A stretch of 64,000 nucleotides of DNA from NCBI RefSeq assembly GCF_001625215.2, contig NC_030389.2:35143454-35207453 (forward strand). Reading direction: 5' to 3'. This DNA comes from Daucus carota subsp. sativus (Eukaryota > Streptophyta > Magnoliopsida > Apiales > Apiaceae). The position numbers were made by a program, and so were the translations under genes. Positions 1 to 10,894 of this stretch are shown piece after piece (position 1 is the first letter of the stretch; the number at the start of each line of letters is the position of its first letter). Below the pieces are notes generated by a model. That model was not told the DNA's origin. It saw only the letters and a program-made list of their open reading frames with translations, and made no database searches.

Positions 1-87
1 TCGCAAATGTAATTAGCCAAGTCATCTAAATATTAACATTAATAAACGATAAAAAAGTTAAAACTAGACACAAACAAAACAATGTCA

Positions 88-360
88 TCAATTTTTTATA
101 GCCACAGAGAGATAGTATTTTGTAATACCATAAGTTGCATAACCAGTAGCCCCGAAGAGTCCAGCTATGGACGCAATAGCACCGTACTTAAGCAATTTCA
201 TACCAACTCCAGCACGAGGAGGCGGCGGTAATTCCTCACTAAAAGCCGCTGCAGCAGCCGCCATTTGCTGTTTTGGGGTATTCACAGCAGCCGAATAGCT
301 CCGCTTGTCAAGTCTCTTCGACACCGAAGAGATGATCCGTGCCCTAACTATCGCCGACAT
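88..360 (-). CDS. Small mitochondrial-type single-pass membrane protein, 90 aa
   Basis: The minus-strand ORF starts at the ATG at 360 and ends with TGA at 88-90. The first 25 residues are rich in Arg, Ser and Ala and lack acidic residues until Asp18, as in a mitochondrial presequence. An Ala run (about residues 33-40) and a Pro run before a Gly-rich stretch precede one hydrophobic helix (about residues 57-80, with GAIASIAGLFGATGYATYGI). The C-terminus is short and basic. I recognise the general look of small plant inner-membrane proteins but not the family, so no function is assigned. The CT-rich tract upstream on this strand suits a plant 5'UTR or promoter. There is no intron within the coding part. 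Confidence 0.7.
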   Translation of the reverse strand: MSAIVRARIISSVSKRLDKRSYSAAVNTPKQQMAAAAAAFSEELPPPPRAGVGMKLLKYGAIASIAGLFGATGYATYGITKYYLSVAIKN

Positions 361-526
361 CGCTGATCGCTAATTTGTCCTCTATCTAGCAACTACATTA
401 ACATAATAATTCAAAAAAATTCTCACACACAAAATTTAAAAACATGTATAAATCGTCCCTGAAATTCCATTTAATTAATTATATCGATAATCGATTACAG
501 ATTAAATTAAGAGTATGGTTTTGTGT

Positions 527-660
527 GTGAGGGAGAGAGACCGGGAGAGAGAGAGAGAGACGGGGAGAGAGGGAGAGAGAAACGGGGAGAAAGGGAGAGA
601 GAGACGCGGAGAGAGGGAGAGAGATACCTGACTGAAAGAAACGTCGTCGTCGGGAGAGAG
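527..660. repeat. GA-rich (CT on minus) low-complexity tract
   Basis: This is an imperfect purine run of GAGA units with occasional CGG interruptions. It lies about 170-300 bp upstream of the ATG at 360 and reads as CT-rich on that gene's sense strand, the composition of plant pyrimidine-patch promoter or 5'UTR DNA. Long ORFs on both strands here are artefacts of the simple repeat. Confidence 0.75.
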
Positions 661-739
661 GATGATCGATCGGCGTTGTATGTACGGAGAGAGGAAGTAT
701 GTGCGTGTAGGGTTTAAGAGGGGGAGGAGTGAAGAGCAT

Positions 740-1754
740 ATGATGCTACTGGACCTTGAGACAAGTTAAACAATGCTTTTAAATTACCCAAGAAATGATG
801 GATTCTAATTTTGAAAATATTACTGTACTAATAATAATTACTAATAATAATAAACAAATTGCTTAATTTATTTATGATTATTATTTTTTGACAGTTTTTT
901 TTGACAGAATTATTTTTGACATTTGATACATAAAAAGATAAATATTTAATGATGTTTTAGTAAATAATATAAAAAGATTTCGTTTAAATGAACGCTTTCT
1001 AGAAAGAGTGAATATATGTTTTCACTGTATCTTCCCTTCCTTACGGTAACATATTTTTTAGTGCTCGGCTTATTTTTACCTACATAATTTCATAACTAAT
1101 TTTTGAAATTTCATTATCTAAATAAAAATTTTAATATTAAGTTTTTTGTTCAAAAAAATAAAAAATAATTTATAAAACTAAATTATCTGACAGTATTAAA
1201 ATATATGTCGCGTCTCTATTTCAAATGTTCATTCTCTATTCCAAATATTATCAACCTAGAAAAATAGAAAATTATATAAATTTGTCAATTAAATAAAGAA
1301 TATGTTAATTGAGTTCATAACATATTTATGAGATATATTTGTTAGGACATGACCACCGTTTTTAGAATATTGTTGAACTTGCTTTATTTGATTATATTCA
1401 TTATTGTTTAACCGTCTCCTCTTTCTATTTAAAATTGTTTTTCATACTTGTCACACAAATAAAATATTAAATTGAGAAATAAAACTGATCAAATATAAAA
1501 TCAAAAAAATGATACACTCATTTTTCCTATGATACTATCATTTTTTTGACTTCTATCTCTTAGGTATTTATGGTTATATAAAATTTAATAGAATTAACTT
1601 TAGATTGTAAAATAAATTGTATATTTGAAAGATGTATCGTTTAACATTAAAAGATCCAGCTCTAGTTACAACATGTACACTGATGACAATCATTCAAGTC
1701 ATCACACAAGCAGCTAGTTGTGACTCAACTAAATGTGGGAGACTGCCTGATAGA
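740..1754. other. AT-rich intergenic DNA, no gene seen
   Basis: The sequence is strongly AT-rich with no ORF of convincing composition, no recognisable RNA gene and no clear repeat ends. Confidence 0.6.
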
Positions 1755-2562
1755 GTGATCTATATTAGAAACCCCACGAACCAGAAATCAAAATCATCCC
1801 CCGTTATGTACTTGCTACTTGATCTTCCCTAGTGGGATCACGACCTGGATAAATTGTACACACTAACTTCAGATCATATACAATGTAGTGTATTCTGAAC
1901 AATGTAACATCTATTTATAGTTACCTTGTAATGTATTCTTAACATATCTCCGGTTGAAGAAAATACTTTCACTGCAAAAGGCAATTCTGTCTGTCGAGAT
2001 AAAGAGGAGTCCTGCAATTGGACCAGCTGTCGTCGAAAGATAGCATTGGGAAGCTTTTAACAACTTCTCTCCTCTCATGCTGAATTTCTGGTTGAAAACT
2101 TTAGTAAGCCCTCCTGTTCGGAGAATCATCACCCCTAGGTTCAGCTTGCCTTTCAGTGTTTCACTTATTCTGGGGCCTAATTTCATTGCAGAGAAAGAGA
2201 TGTCAGATCTTGGAGAAACGATAAATGATTGAGATGGTTGGCCTAATGGAGCTCATTATGCATGATTTCCCTCTGATATCAGTAAGATTTTTAGAAGTTA
2301 TTACCATGCTCTCTGATTCTGAGTGCAAAACTTTTGGTGCTTTTACTCTAGCATCTATGACTTGTTACTAGAAGAGATAATATTAGACGACGACAGAGGA
2401 ACACATACTCTGTTGCAATAGAAAATTAGCATTCTGAGAGGGATTATAGCATTGTAATTCGAGATTATGGTCCTTTAAAAGGTTGTCTAATAATTTCTCA
2501 GTTGAGTATGCTGCTGAGTCGATTGGAATCCCAATTACAGGTTCTTGGACTTGATTCTTCAC
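1755..2562 (-). pseudogene. Decayed GEM-like (GRAM domain) pseudogene
   Basis: On the minus strand, 1911-2186 encodes a stretch matching the GEM-like exon 3 of the array genes (e.g. KASQCYLSTTAGPIAGLLFI), but it diverges after the AFCSE motif. A displaced remnant of the C-terminal part (a DDFDFWF-like run, then a stop) lies at about 1759-1811. An exon 1 relic at about 2490-2562 reads VKNQ...VIGIPI, with the start ATG changed to GTG. A poor exon 2 relic lies near 2303-2350. The acceptor AG before exon 3 is lost (gcaATG). This is an older paralogue of the five intact genes downstream; it is diverged, so it was not part of the recent amplification. Confidence 0.75.
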
Positions 2563-3220
2563 ATTTTAAGAATGACTGCTTTGAGATTGTAAGATATCAA
2601 GGTTGAGATGAGTCTTGTAAGGATATGAACTCTGCATAAGGTATATATATACATTAAAAAAATTATGACTTGGGTTGGTGCATTTGAGCTTTTAGTTACC
2701 TGACTCATCCAACCATCATCTACATATCAAAGGCCCCATTATTTCACTCTTAACCGACTTAGATTTCAATTAGGTCAGCTGTTAAATCGTTCAATATCAG
2801 CACATTGCTTAGTCTTTGTATGCTGACACAGTGCAGATGTGGAACTGAGCTGGAACTTTGGATTTGTGAGGCCAGCCTGCTTTTGACACCAAAGATCCAA
2901 AGCCAGAGAGATTTAAAGCTACAGTTTATGCAGTTCTCCGGTTGAATTTAAGTATCTGAAGCAGTCAACCTGCAAGGTTCTTTTTTCGGTCTCTTAGTGT
3001 CCACAGAAAATGAAAACTTATGATATCTCTTTCAAAATTTTGTTTTAAGAATTAGTAAGCTAAAAGACCAAACAACGTTAGTGAGGTCCAAACTGTGTCT
3101 ACGAGGCCAGCAGAATATGCTTTCAGGAACACATTTATTCAATTTTAATTCCATCTTACATCAGAATTCCCAAATTGCCAACTTCAAGATTCATAGTACA
3201 AAGCCTCGTGAGTTATGAGA
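2563..3220. other. Intergenic DNA without recognisable gene
   Basis: I see no supported coding region, RNA gene or element end. The sequence is unique within the window as far as I can see. Confidence 0.5.
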
Positions 3221-3902
3221 GTATTACATTTGTATTTTCCTGTCGGGTACCTATTTCTTTGTTACATCAATTGCTAAAGCATTTTAAGATTAGTAGAGTA
3301 TTCATCTGACAAACTGCAGTCTGAAGATTTAGAAGGATATGCAGACATCGTAGTCACTAAAGAGTAACGACCAAATATAAGCATTCATTTTCCATACAGG
3401 CTCCTCTATTCCATCGTTTACATAAGAGTAATTTTCTACTAAATATAGTAGGGACTAGGAACCAAGCAAGTCCTGTAAGAAAGTAACAAATTTTATGTAA
3501 AGACCATCTTTGCTTGCATGAGTAATATAGAATGATAAGAAAAAGATTCCACTGCTATTTCTGAAATCCCTCTTGTTCATTGCTTCCACGTGTATATATT
3601 TAGTGGTCTTCTTTGTGAGATCTCTACCAAAATTGTCTTATTGGCATGTAACAGACATGTGTTCAACCTTTGGAATCTCAAATTTATACAAGACGACATG
3701 TGTTTAACCTTTGGAATCTCAAATTTATACAAGACGAACAAGAACGATGAGACATCAAAATAGTATGCACCAGTGATGGATTTTCATTAAGAAAAATGAA
3801 TATTTGGTACATATATATTGCCTAAACATACTGCCTAGTCCCATGGCCATAACACCGAAATACATATATGTAACATGGGAAGAATGAACGTTCGTGTCGT
3901 GG
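3221..3902. repeat. 3' flank of GEM-like copy 1, shared with the flank of copy 5
   Basis: This stretch is homologous to about 37540-38373 plus 39067-39130, upstream of unit 5. The shared run starts at a tract around 'attgctaaagcatttt' and includes the short region before the GEM stop codon. It shows that units 1 and 5 keep an ancestral left border that units 2-4 have lost. Confidence 0.7.
3655..3736. repeat. 41-bp tandem duplication
   Basis: Two adjacent 41-bp copies, 3655-3695 and 3696-3736, differ at one position (c/t). The related flank at 38209-38280 has a partly decayed version. Confidence 0.85.
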
Positions 3903-4803
3903 TCATTGAGATTCATACACTGCTAGCTGAAGAAACTTGTAAGTTCTCTGATGGTTAAGAAATCCCATGAACCAAAACTCAAAGTCATCCTCTGTAACTA
4001 TATCTATATACTTTCTTGATGGATCTTGGACATTTTCACTTTCGTTTGCTCTTTTTATCTTGTTCAACGGAACTGAAACCTTGTAATGAATCCGAATTAA
4101 ATCCCCTGTTGAAGTAGAGACCTTGATTGATCTTTCACTGCAGAATGCAATTCTATCGGTTGAGATAAATAGTAATCCGGCTATTGGACCAGCAGTTGTG
4201 GATAAATAGCATTGTGAAGCCTTCAATAGCTTTTCTCCTGATCTGACACTGAAGTTTTGTTTGAACACTTTCCTGACACCCCCTACTCGGAGAATTTTAG
4301 CTCCCAACCTTAACTTTCCCTTCACTGTTTCACTTAACTTAGGTCCAATTTTCACTGCATAAGTTGAAACAAATAACATTTAAGTAACGAATTGTATACA
4401 AGAATCAGTAACAAAACCAGATGATATATGACATTTCGTAAGCTCAGAACTAACCATGATCCCGGATGCCTTGAGCAAAATTCTCCACTTTCATACCAAG
4501 TTTGTTTATCCCATCCTTCATTAACTCTATCGTGCCTGCAGTTTCAAGAAAACTCTTAATTACAAAAGCATCCGGTGTAGCTTACGTAAACAATCAAAAA
4601 TGTATGTGTGTACATATGATTAAAATTTTCTTTCTTTACATTTCGTGTACTAAAGAAAAGAGGTACTTACTCTGTCTAAATTTTGGAGATGCATAATATT
4701 GATTGCAAGCGATACATAAAATTCCTTCTTGACACATCTCAGCTGGATATACTGTTGAGCTGATCGGAATTCCAATAACTTGTCCTGGAATCTGGTTCTT
4801 CAT
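3903..4803 (-). CDS. GEM-like GRAM-domain protein, copy 1 (3 exons, 221 aa)
   Basis: The exons are 4671-4803, 4455-4535 and 3903-4354 on the minus strand. Donors are GTAAGT and GTTAGT, acceptors are ctgcag and tatgcag, and the joined frame is open to the stop. Exon 1 has the conserved N-terminus (MKNQIPGQVIGIPIS) and a CIAC pair. Exon 2 gives an amphipathic stretch (ELMKDGINKLGMKVENFAQ). Exon 3 holds the GRAM domain (about residues 99-177) with CYLSTTAGPIAGLLFISTD, then DFEFWFMGFLNHQR. GRAM domains are predicted to bind membrane lipid or protein; Arabidopsis relatives include GEM, an epidermal cell-fate modulator, and ABA-responsive GER/FIP1 proteins. A TATA box lies at 4917-4924. Peptide gene A1 diverges from the same 1.4-kb intergenic region. 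Confidence 0.93.
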
Positions 4804-4916
4804 GTTAAATTTTTGACCAACTGCAAATTGCTTGGTTCTCTGTAGGCCTCTGGTTGATCTTTACTTGTTTTCTGATGTGCCTTGTAGGATGAGTTACAAC
4901 AACGCGTCTTACATGG

Positions 4917-4924
4917 TATTTATA
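4917..4924 (-). promoter_or_regulatory. TATA box of GEM-like copy 1
   Basis: On the minus strand this reads TATAAATA, 114 bp upstream of the ATG at 4803. The same octamer stands before copies 2 (14097-14104), 3 (23271-23278) and 4 (31663-31670). Copy 5 has TATAAAAT at 40177-40184. Confidence 0.7.
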
Positions 4925-6132
4925 GCGCAATTGAGAAGGTTAGTGGTATTTAACTTTACGCTGCATGACTCATGTTTGGCTCATCTATGAGACAAATGTG
5001 ACGAGGCATGCATATTTTAAGATAAGACATGATAGAAAATTTATGCCCTGCTTTGTAAGCAAGCTAGCCGAAGGGTCTTAAGTCCCTGTCGGTATACGTA
5101 GGTATTTCCCTATTTTGTACAATTTTGTTATAGAGCAACAGAAAGTTCAGGGCCTGGAAGTTAGCTGAACTCAAAACCGAGCAGAAAGTAGTTGTTGCTA
5201 GTCTGAAACACAGTTAATGGTTTAAGAGAGCTCGCCTTAGCACTTGAATCGCGGAAAAATTAGAACGTTGATCGAGTTGTCAGAAGAATCTGGCTAAATA
5301 TCAGACAGAAAATAAAACAAAAACAAAAAATCTTGCATAGTACAGGGACTTTTAATCATGCCAAGCATGATACTGATAGATCTTCTTTTACAAAGTTGAA
5401 TCAATCAAACCATCTGATGTTTGGTCAAAACAAGTAAATTAATCTCATTGTGTATATGATTTGATTAAGGAAAGGAAAGAGTAGGTTCATCACATGCAAG
5501 TCATAAACAGCTGGTGCAAAAGTTTCAAATGCTTATGTGGACTGTCATCAATCTTTAATCCTTTTGTATCATGCATTTTCTTTATCTTGATGTCATTGAT
5601 ATATTGTAATCTTTGCTTATTAAAACATTAATGTATTAGTTGGTAAATTAATCCCTTTAATGTTGTTCCTCTAATATATAAGAACGTGTAGGACTGTAAA
5701 TAGTTTAGGATATTCAGTGGTTGATAAAACTTTTAGCGGATCAGATCCTTTTAATTAGGGCAAACATATTTTACAAAAAAGTTTGGCATATACTGCAATA
5801 GAATTCCATCGATGTAGAGAAAGTCTTACACGGACCCTGGGACTATAACTAATCCAAAAATTAATACAATAAAGATTGTTTTAAAGCAATTAAATAAAGA
5901 AACAAGCTCTGTTATTTGCATAATCCCATGAACCGCATACAAACAAACTCTATTATTCACATCATTTATATCACTTGGCTATACGTTTAATAAGATAAAT
6001 TCAAGATTAATTTCATAACCGCTTCTGTAATGAATATTGATGTACGGTAAAGGTCCAAAAGTTATTTACTTTGTAACATCTTCCATATTAATATAGTTAT
6101 ACAACTATACATTAATACAGATATGATTCATG

Positions 6133-6142
6133 TATATATATA
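6133..6142 (+). promoter_or_regulatory. TATA box of peptide gene A1
   Basis: An alternating TATATATATA lies about 100 bp before the ATG at 6244 and is conserved before every peptide gene. The DNA between it and the ATG is also conserved (ends in ttgcttcacag). GEM copy 1 is transcribed away from the other side of this intergenic region. Confidence 0.7.
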
Positions 6143-6243
6143 GTCATTCCTTGTGCTTCATTTTCAAAACTTAATATAATATAATTTTACTGCATCATCT
6201 CATCACAAAAGGTAGAATTTTTATACTACTTGCTTCACAGAAA

Positions 6244-6580
6244 ATGAAAAATTCCTCTGTTATGCTTTTCATCTCTCTTGCGATGATATTGGCGATTTCA
6301 GGTTAGTTCATTCCTGCAAAAAATATTTTAATCTCCTTAATATTTCCATCAATATAGATAATTTAAAGTTACATCATGTGCAGGTTTAAGATTGTCAAAT
6401 GGTTTAGCTGAAGGGATAGTTGCTCGCGCTCCATACCATGCAGGGGCTCCAAACCATATATTGAACGCATACGATTGCAGTAAAGATGAAAGCATATGCA
6501 GCAAACGTTGTCCGGGATTTTGCTTCTATTGCTATTGTGATAAAATATCTAAAACTTGTAATTTTCATTGTGAATTGTGA
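6244..6580 (+). CDS. Secreted 8-cysteine peptide A1 (2 exons, 84 aa)
   Basis: Exon 1 is 6244-6301 and exon 2 is 6384-6580. A phase-1 intron (GTTAGT...TGCAG) splits the codon for Gly20. Residues 1-20 are a signal peptide (MKNSS then VMLFISLAMILAISG). Residues 21-50 form a cysteine-free leader (LRLSNGLAEGIVARAP...NAYD). Residues 51-84 hold eight cysteines at 51, 58, 62, 66, 69, 71, 78 and 82: C-x6-C-x3-C-x3-C-x2-C-x-C-x6-C-x3-C. An intron in the signal peptide is typical of plant defensin-like genes, but this spacing does not fit the defensin fold, which needs a longer gap between CxxxC and CxC. I do not recognise the family. A poly(A) signal AATAAA lies at 6608-6613. The function is unknown; the product is probably extracellular. 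Confidence 0.9.
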
Positions 6581-7700
6581 ATAGTATAATTATTGAGCCA
6601 AGGGCTTAATAAATGATTTACCACATTTTTATGAATTAATAAGGCAAGTCTTTATCTCAATTGGTGATTGTTTTTATTTTCATTGTACTAAAATTGAGTA
6701 TAAGTGTCTTTCATATTTTTTAATACATCCTATAATCGAGAGGGACTACAAGATTAAGATGCGTTTAAGAACTATGATTGGGAGAGTGACCATGACAATA
6801 ATAGCTTTAGAATGCCTTCTAAGAATTCAACAAACTTTAGTGATAATGAACAAGATTAATCTAACATTAGCCTAAATAAGGTTTTTTTTTATGTGTAACA
6901 GTTTGAAGGATGCGATCATTAACTATGTTGTTGAAAATAAAAGGGATATTTAGTTTGCTAAGAATGATTTGTAGATGGTTCAGTCTAAGTATGGGGAGAA
7001 TGTCCTTGGTATTTATATTCCAGCACGATTGATGTTGATGGAATTTTAGACCATAAGCTTAGCTTTGTGTGGTCTCTGATTGGATGGCTAGGAAATTTGG
7101 AAATCATATGAGATTTAATCTTAAGTGGAAGCCGAGAGAAATTCAACAACACCTAAATGAAGTCCACGGTGTGTTAATTTTGAAAACCATTGTTAATTAG
7201 CAAGAAAATAGCATTGTCTGGAATTGAAGATGATATTGCTAAACAATATAAGAGATTATATGATTATGGAGTTGAGGTACTGGGATGAGCGTGCATATCC
7301 AGGTCCTGCTCAGGCTTCATTGTTAGCACCTTTTTGCTCTTGGCGAACTCAACTGCATTTTGGTGCACTGCCAACAAGATTCAATCAGACCTTAAGTATT
7401 TGATTACAGTAAGCAAGTAGCTGCAAATATCAGAATTGTTGAACATCTTGAGTTAAACATCAAAAAAATTTCAATTACTTAAATAAGTTTTTTAATAGAT
7501 TTTAATTAAGAGTAGATGTATTCAGTGATAAAATAAAGATTTAAAATTCTCACACCATGGAACCGGAACTGAATATTTTGAATACAATTAATTTAATTTA
7601 ATGGCTTGTAATTTCTCTATAGACAATAAGATCTTATAGATACTGAAAATAAAAATATTTGATCAGATGACCCCATCATAATACGAGTCTTATTTAATTC
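6581..7700. repeat. Downstream part of the peptide block (A-type), repeated after each peptide gene
   Basis: This is the 3' flank of peptide A1. It is near-identical after A2 and A3, and clearly homologous after B1, B2, B3 and B5, up to about 7660, where A- and B-type flanks part. I see no coding region with conserved frame. The ORF-like stretch around 7250-7400 (LRYWDERA...) holds open only partly and differs between copies. Confidence 0.6.
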
Positions 7701-8759
7701 AGGTCACTTGCTGAGAATGGTTGTTAATTCAGATTTCTATCAGTTTATCCTAATGTGACTATTTGTCTCACCTGAGGTCGTTCGATGCTCGGTCAAAAGA
7801 TAAAGAATGCAGTTACAATTGACACCAAACTTAAGTCTGATATAGATAAATGTAATTCGTAGTACCAGTCTTTCAGTTTGAATTTGGGTGTTACACAGTT
7901 CTTTCAGTTTGAATTTGGGTGTTACACAGTTACTGTTTCTGAGACAGAGAAAAAGTTGCATCTCTAAATATTTGAGTACATGTTTTGATTCTTTTGCATC
8001 TTAAAAGTTCTGCATCTCTGGATATATGAGTACATTAATACGATATCATAAAGAAGTTGGTTTTGAAATATTATTATTTTTGTATGGTATTTATGAGTTA
8101 GATGCCATCCCTATTCTACTCAGGCATGTATTCTTGTTGAGTCTTATCCCTTTTTTGCAAGACAGTCCCTGGTTATGTTATTAAAATATTTGAGACATTG
8201 AGGAGACGAACAATCTAAATTGCTCCATCCAGCTTAATAATTTTTTTAAAAAATTAGAGGACTCATAAATCACCAAGAAAAGTGTGCATGGTAAGTAGTT
8301 GTTTCATTATAGAAAATTAGTCATTTATATAGGTGGAAATTAGTTAATTTTTATTATAAAATATTACTACCTTAATGTAGATTATGAAGTACTTAGAAGA
8401 TAATAATATTAAGGGAAATTTGTAAAAATACTCATATTTTTTAATTTATTTTCAATAATATGGTCAAAATTGCGTACATGGTTGCAACGCTAGCCGAAAA
8501 TAGTTAACTTTTATGTCGCAAGAGTTGCAATTGAGGTTGCATATATAATTACACGGTATTTTGAAAAAAAATTACAACCAGGATATCTTTGAAAAATTCC
8601 CTAATAATAATATATAAGAAAATTATAGAAGAAGAGAGTCGTTACCATGCATAACTTTATAATACATTACTTGTACAAACTCGGTAAGATACACGCTTCA
8701 GGCTAAGTGATTTTTGGATTTTATTAACATAATTATACATCGTTTCATCACCATTGCAG

Positions 8760-9906
8760 ACAACATACACAAAAACAACTTATATGTATACCTTGTGTGT
8801 GATTTCTCCTCTCACTACCATCGTCTTCGTTTATAACCACCGCCTCCAATAATAACCAACCGTCGTCTCTTTATCAACCATACAGATTTGCTCCTCCTAA
8901 AGATAGCTCTCAGCAAAGCTGTTCCTTTATAGCTCTTTGATTTCGACAATAAATCTACTCTTCCAAAGGTGGATCTGGCAATTAGCAAAAACCTTAGTAA
9001 TAATTTGTTGTAGTATGTAAAACTAATGATAATTCGTATTAGTTATCATAATTTATTATCAAGTTTGATGCCTGTAGTGTATATATATTTTGTTTGCTGC
9101 TTAACATGAATAATTACCTGGGACAGGAATGGAGTCCGACTTAAATTGAAAAGAAAGGAAGAGGAAAGCAACGAGACCAAATGACCTAAGCATACAAAAA
9201 TTCTATCAGACATTTTCGTCAACAGAAAATATATTTTTAATTAATATGTAGCATAACAAAAATATAAAATAAAATATCAAGAAATTCTGAAAATTTATAA
9301 TAAATATTAAAAAACATTACTTACAAGTATACCATCCTTGAGCATTTTCTTCATTGTTTAAACTAAAAAAAAAAAGATAAATGATCAAGCATTTCAAAAC
9401 TATTAAATTTTGATATGTCCTCCGCTAAGAAATCATTATTAAATTTAACAAACAAAGATTTTTGATTCATTTTTATGCCTAACATGGAACTCATTCAAAA
9501 CCTTAATTCGAAGAGGAACCACAAGTCTATAATTTATATGTAAATCTAGATCTGCATTCAATGTATGTAATAGCATATTAAAAACAATGGAACACATGTG
9601 TATAAAATCATATAGAATCATCCCATCCATATATGAATATATTTATTTGTAATTTTATAATTTAACTACCTGTTGGCACATCGAGCCGAAGTTATCATCC
9701 ATTATACAATTAGTACCAAAAGTTCTATCAATTGACAACTCTAGCCAACATCACAAACTACACAATATTCATATCTTAAAATACTCAATTTTATTTTAAG
9801 AGCTATATATATCAATATTTAACTTGTTAATAGAAAGACAAATTTTATAGAGAGGAGAGGAGGAGGGGGTTATGGTATATGGAGAATGACTGTCAGGGTT
9901 TTTATA
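8760..9906 (-). other. Exon-like segments of a possible minus-strand gene (spacer 1)
   Basis: Read on the minus strand, there is a TATA-like motif (9899-9906), a CT-rich leader, and exon-like pieces with GT/AG borders: 9670-9702 (ATG; MDDNFGSMCQQ, donor GTAGTT), 9325-9362 (donor GTAAGT, pyrimidine-rich acceptor), 9118-9185 (donor GTAATT) and one starting at 8974. Borders are kept in most spacers (2, 3 and 5, partly 4 and 6). In spacers 4 and 6 the third codon of the first piece changes only Asp to Glu. However, simple joining of pieces 1 and 2 meets a stop after three codons. A start inside piece 2 would give a short hydrophobic leader (MVYLSFGLVAFLFLSF) ending about 32 residues on. It could be a non-coding RNA, a decayed gene or a short secreted peptide gene. 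I do not assign a product. Confidence 0.3.
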
Positions 9907-10000
9907 GAGGCATGTAGAAGGATCGAGAACGATTGAGACATTTCTCATCATTAAAATATGTTCTTATTACTAAATTGCCCTTAAATTTTAAATTTCTTAC

Positions 10001-10002
<2 letters not shown>

Positions 10003-10041
<39 letters not shown>
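10003..10041. repeat. (TA)n microsatellite, spacer 1
   Basis: There are about 19 TA pairs. The same locus has about 16 in unit 2 (19183-19215), 11 in unit 3 (28343-28365), 4-5 in unit 4 (36584-36592), about 32 in unit 5 (44402-44466) and 4-5 in the last spacer (53708-53717). Confidence 0.9.
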
Positions 10042-10043
<2 letters not shown>

Positions 10044-10894
10044 AATTTAAGTAACATTTATAATCACCAAAAACATTTTGGTAAAAAAACATCTCGGTTA
10101 GCCGAGGTCGAGAATCTTGTAAAATATATACATGTGTAAGTGTGTTCAACTATAAAAAGTAATGTTTTTATTAAAAAGTACAAGTTAAATCATTTACCAA
10201 ACCTAATAGTCGAAGGAATAAAACAACTATATTTTATATTTCATATTATATTTATTTTTTAAAATATCCGCTATATAACATAATTCAGTTGAATTAAATC
10301 TGTTAACAAATTTTATAATATGTTCAATTTATAACACATAATGATAACTCAAAATATTGATCATACTATATCATACATAACATTTAAATTAAAATTATTT
10401 GAGTAACATTTGTAATTTCTTTAGTTTGTAACTTTTCATATACTGCAATAGAATTCCATCGATGCGGAGAAAGTCTTACCTAGACCCTCGGATTATAACT
10501 AATCTAAATATTAATACAATAAAGATTGTTTTAAAGCAATTAAATAAAGAAACAAGCTCTGTTATTCGCATAATCCCATGAATCGCGTAAAAATAAGCTC
10601 TATTATTCACATCATTTATATCATTTGGCTATACATTTAATAAGATAAATTCAAGATTAATTTCATAACCTCTTCTGTAATGAATATTGACGTACAGTAA
10701 AGGTCGAAAAGTTATTTACTTTGTAACATCTTCCACATTAATATTGTTCACAACTATACATTAATACAAATATGATTCATGTATATATATATAGTCATTC
10801 CTTGTGTTTCATTTTTAAAACTTAACAAAATATAATTTTGTTGCATCATCTCATCACAAAAGATAGAATTTTGATACTACTTGCTTCACAAAAA

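Noticed and set aside
523..739. Arg/Glu-rich and Leu/Ser-rich ORFs on opposite strands
   Set aside because: Translation of the GA/CT low-complexity tract.
7250..7400. Possible conserved gene fragment (LRYWDERAYPGP...) after each peptide gene
   Set aside because: Stops and length differences between copies, and no recognised domain; it may be an old transposon or gene relic, but I cannot support it.
9445..9630. 61-residue minus-strand ORF repeated in spacers 1, 2, 3 and 5
   Set aside because: The repeats are near-identical by duplication, and in the diverged spacers 4 and 6 the frame is not kept; it lies where an intron of the possible minus-strand unit would be.
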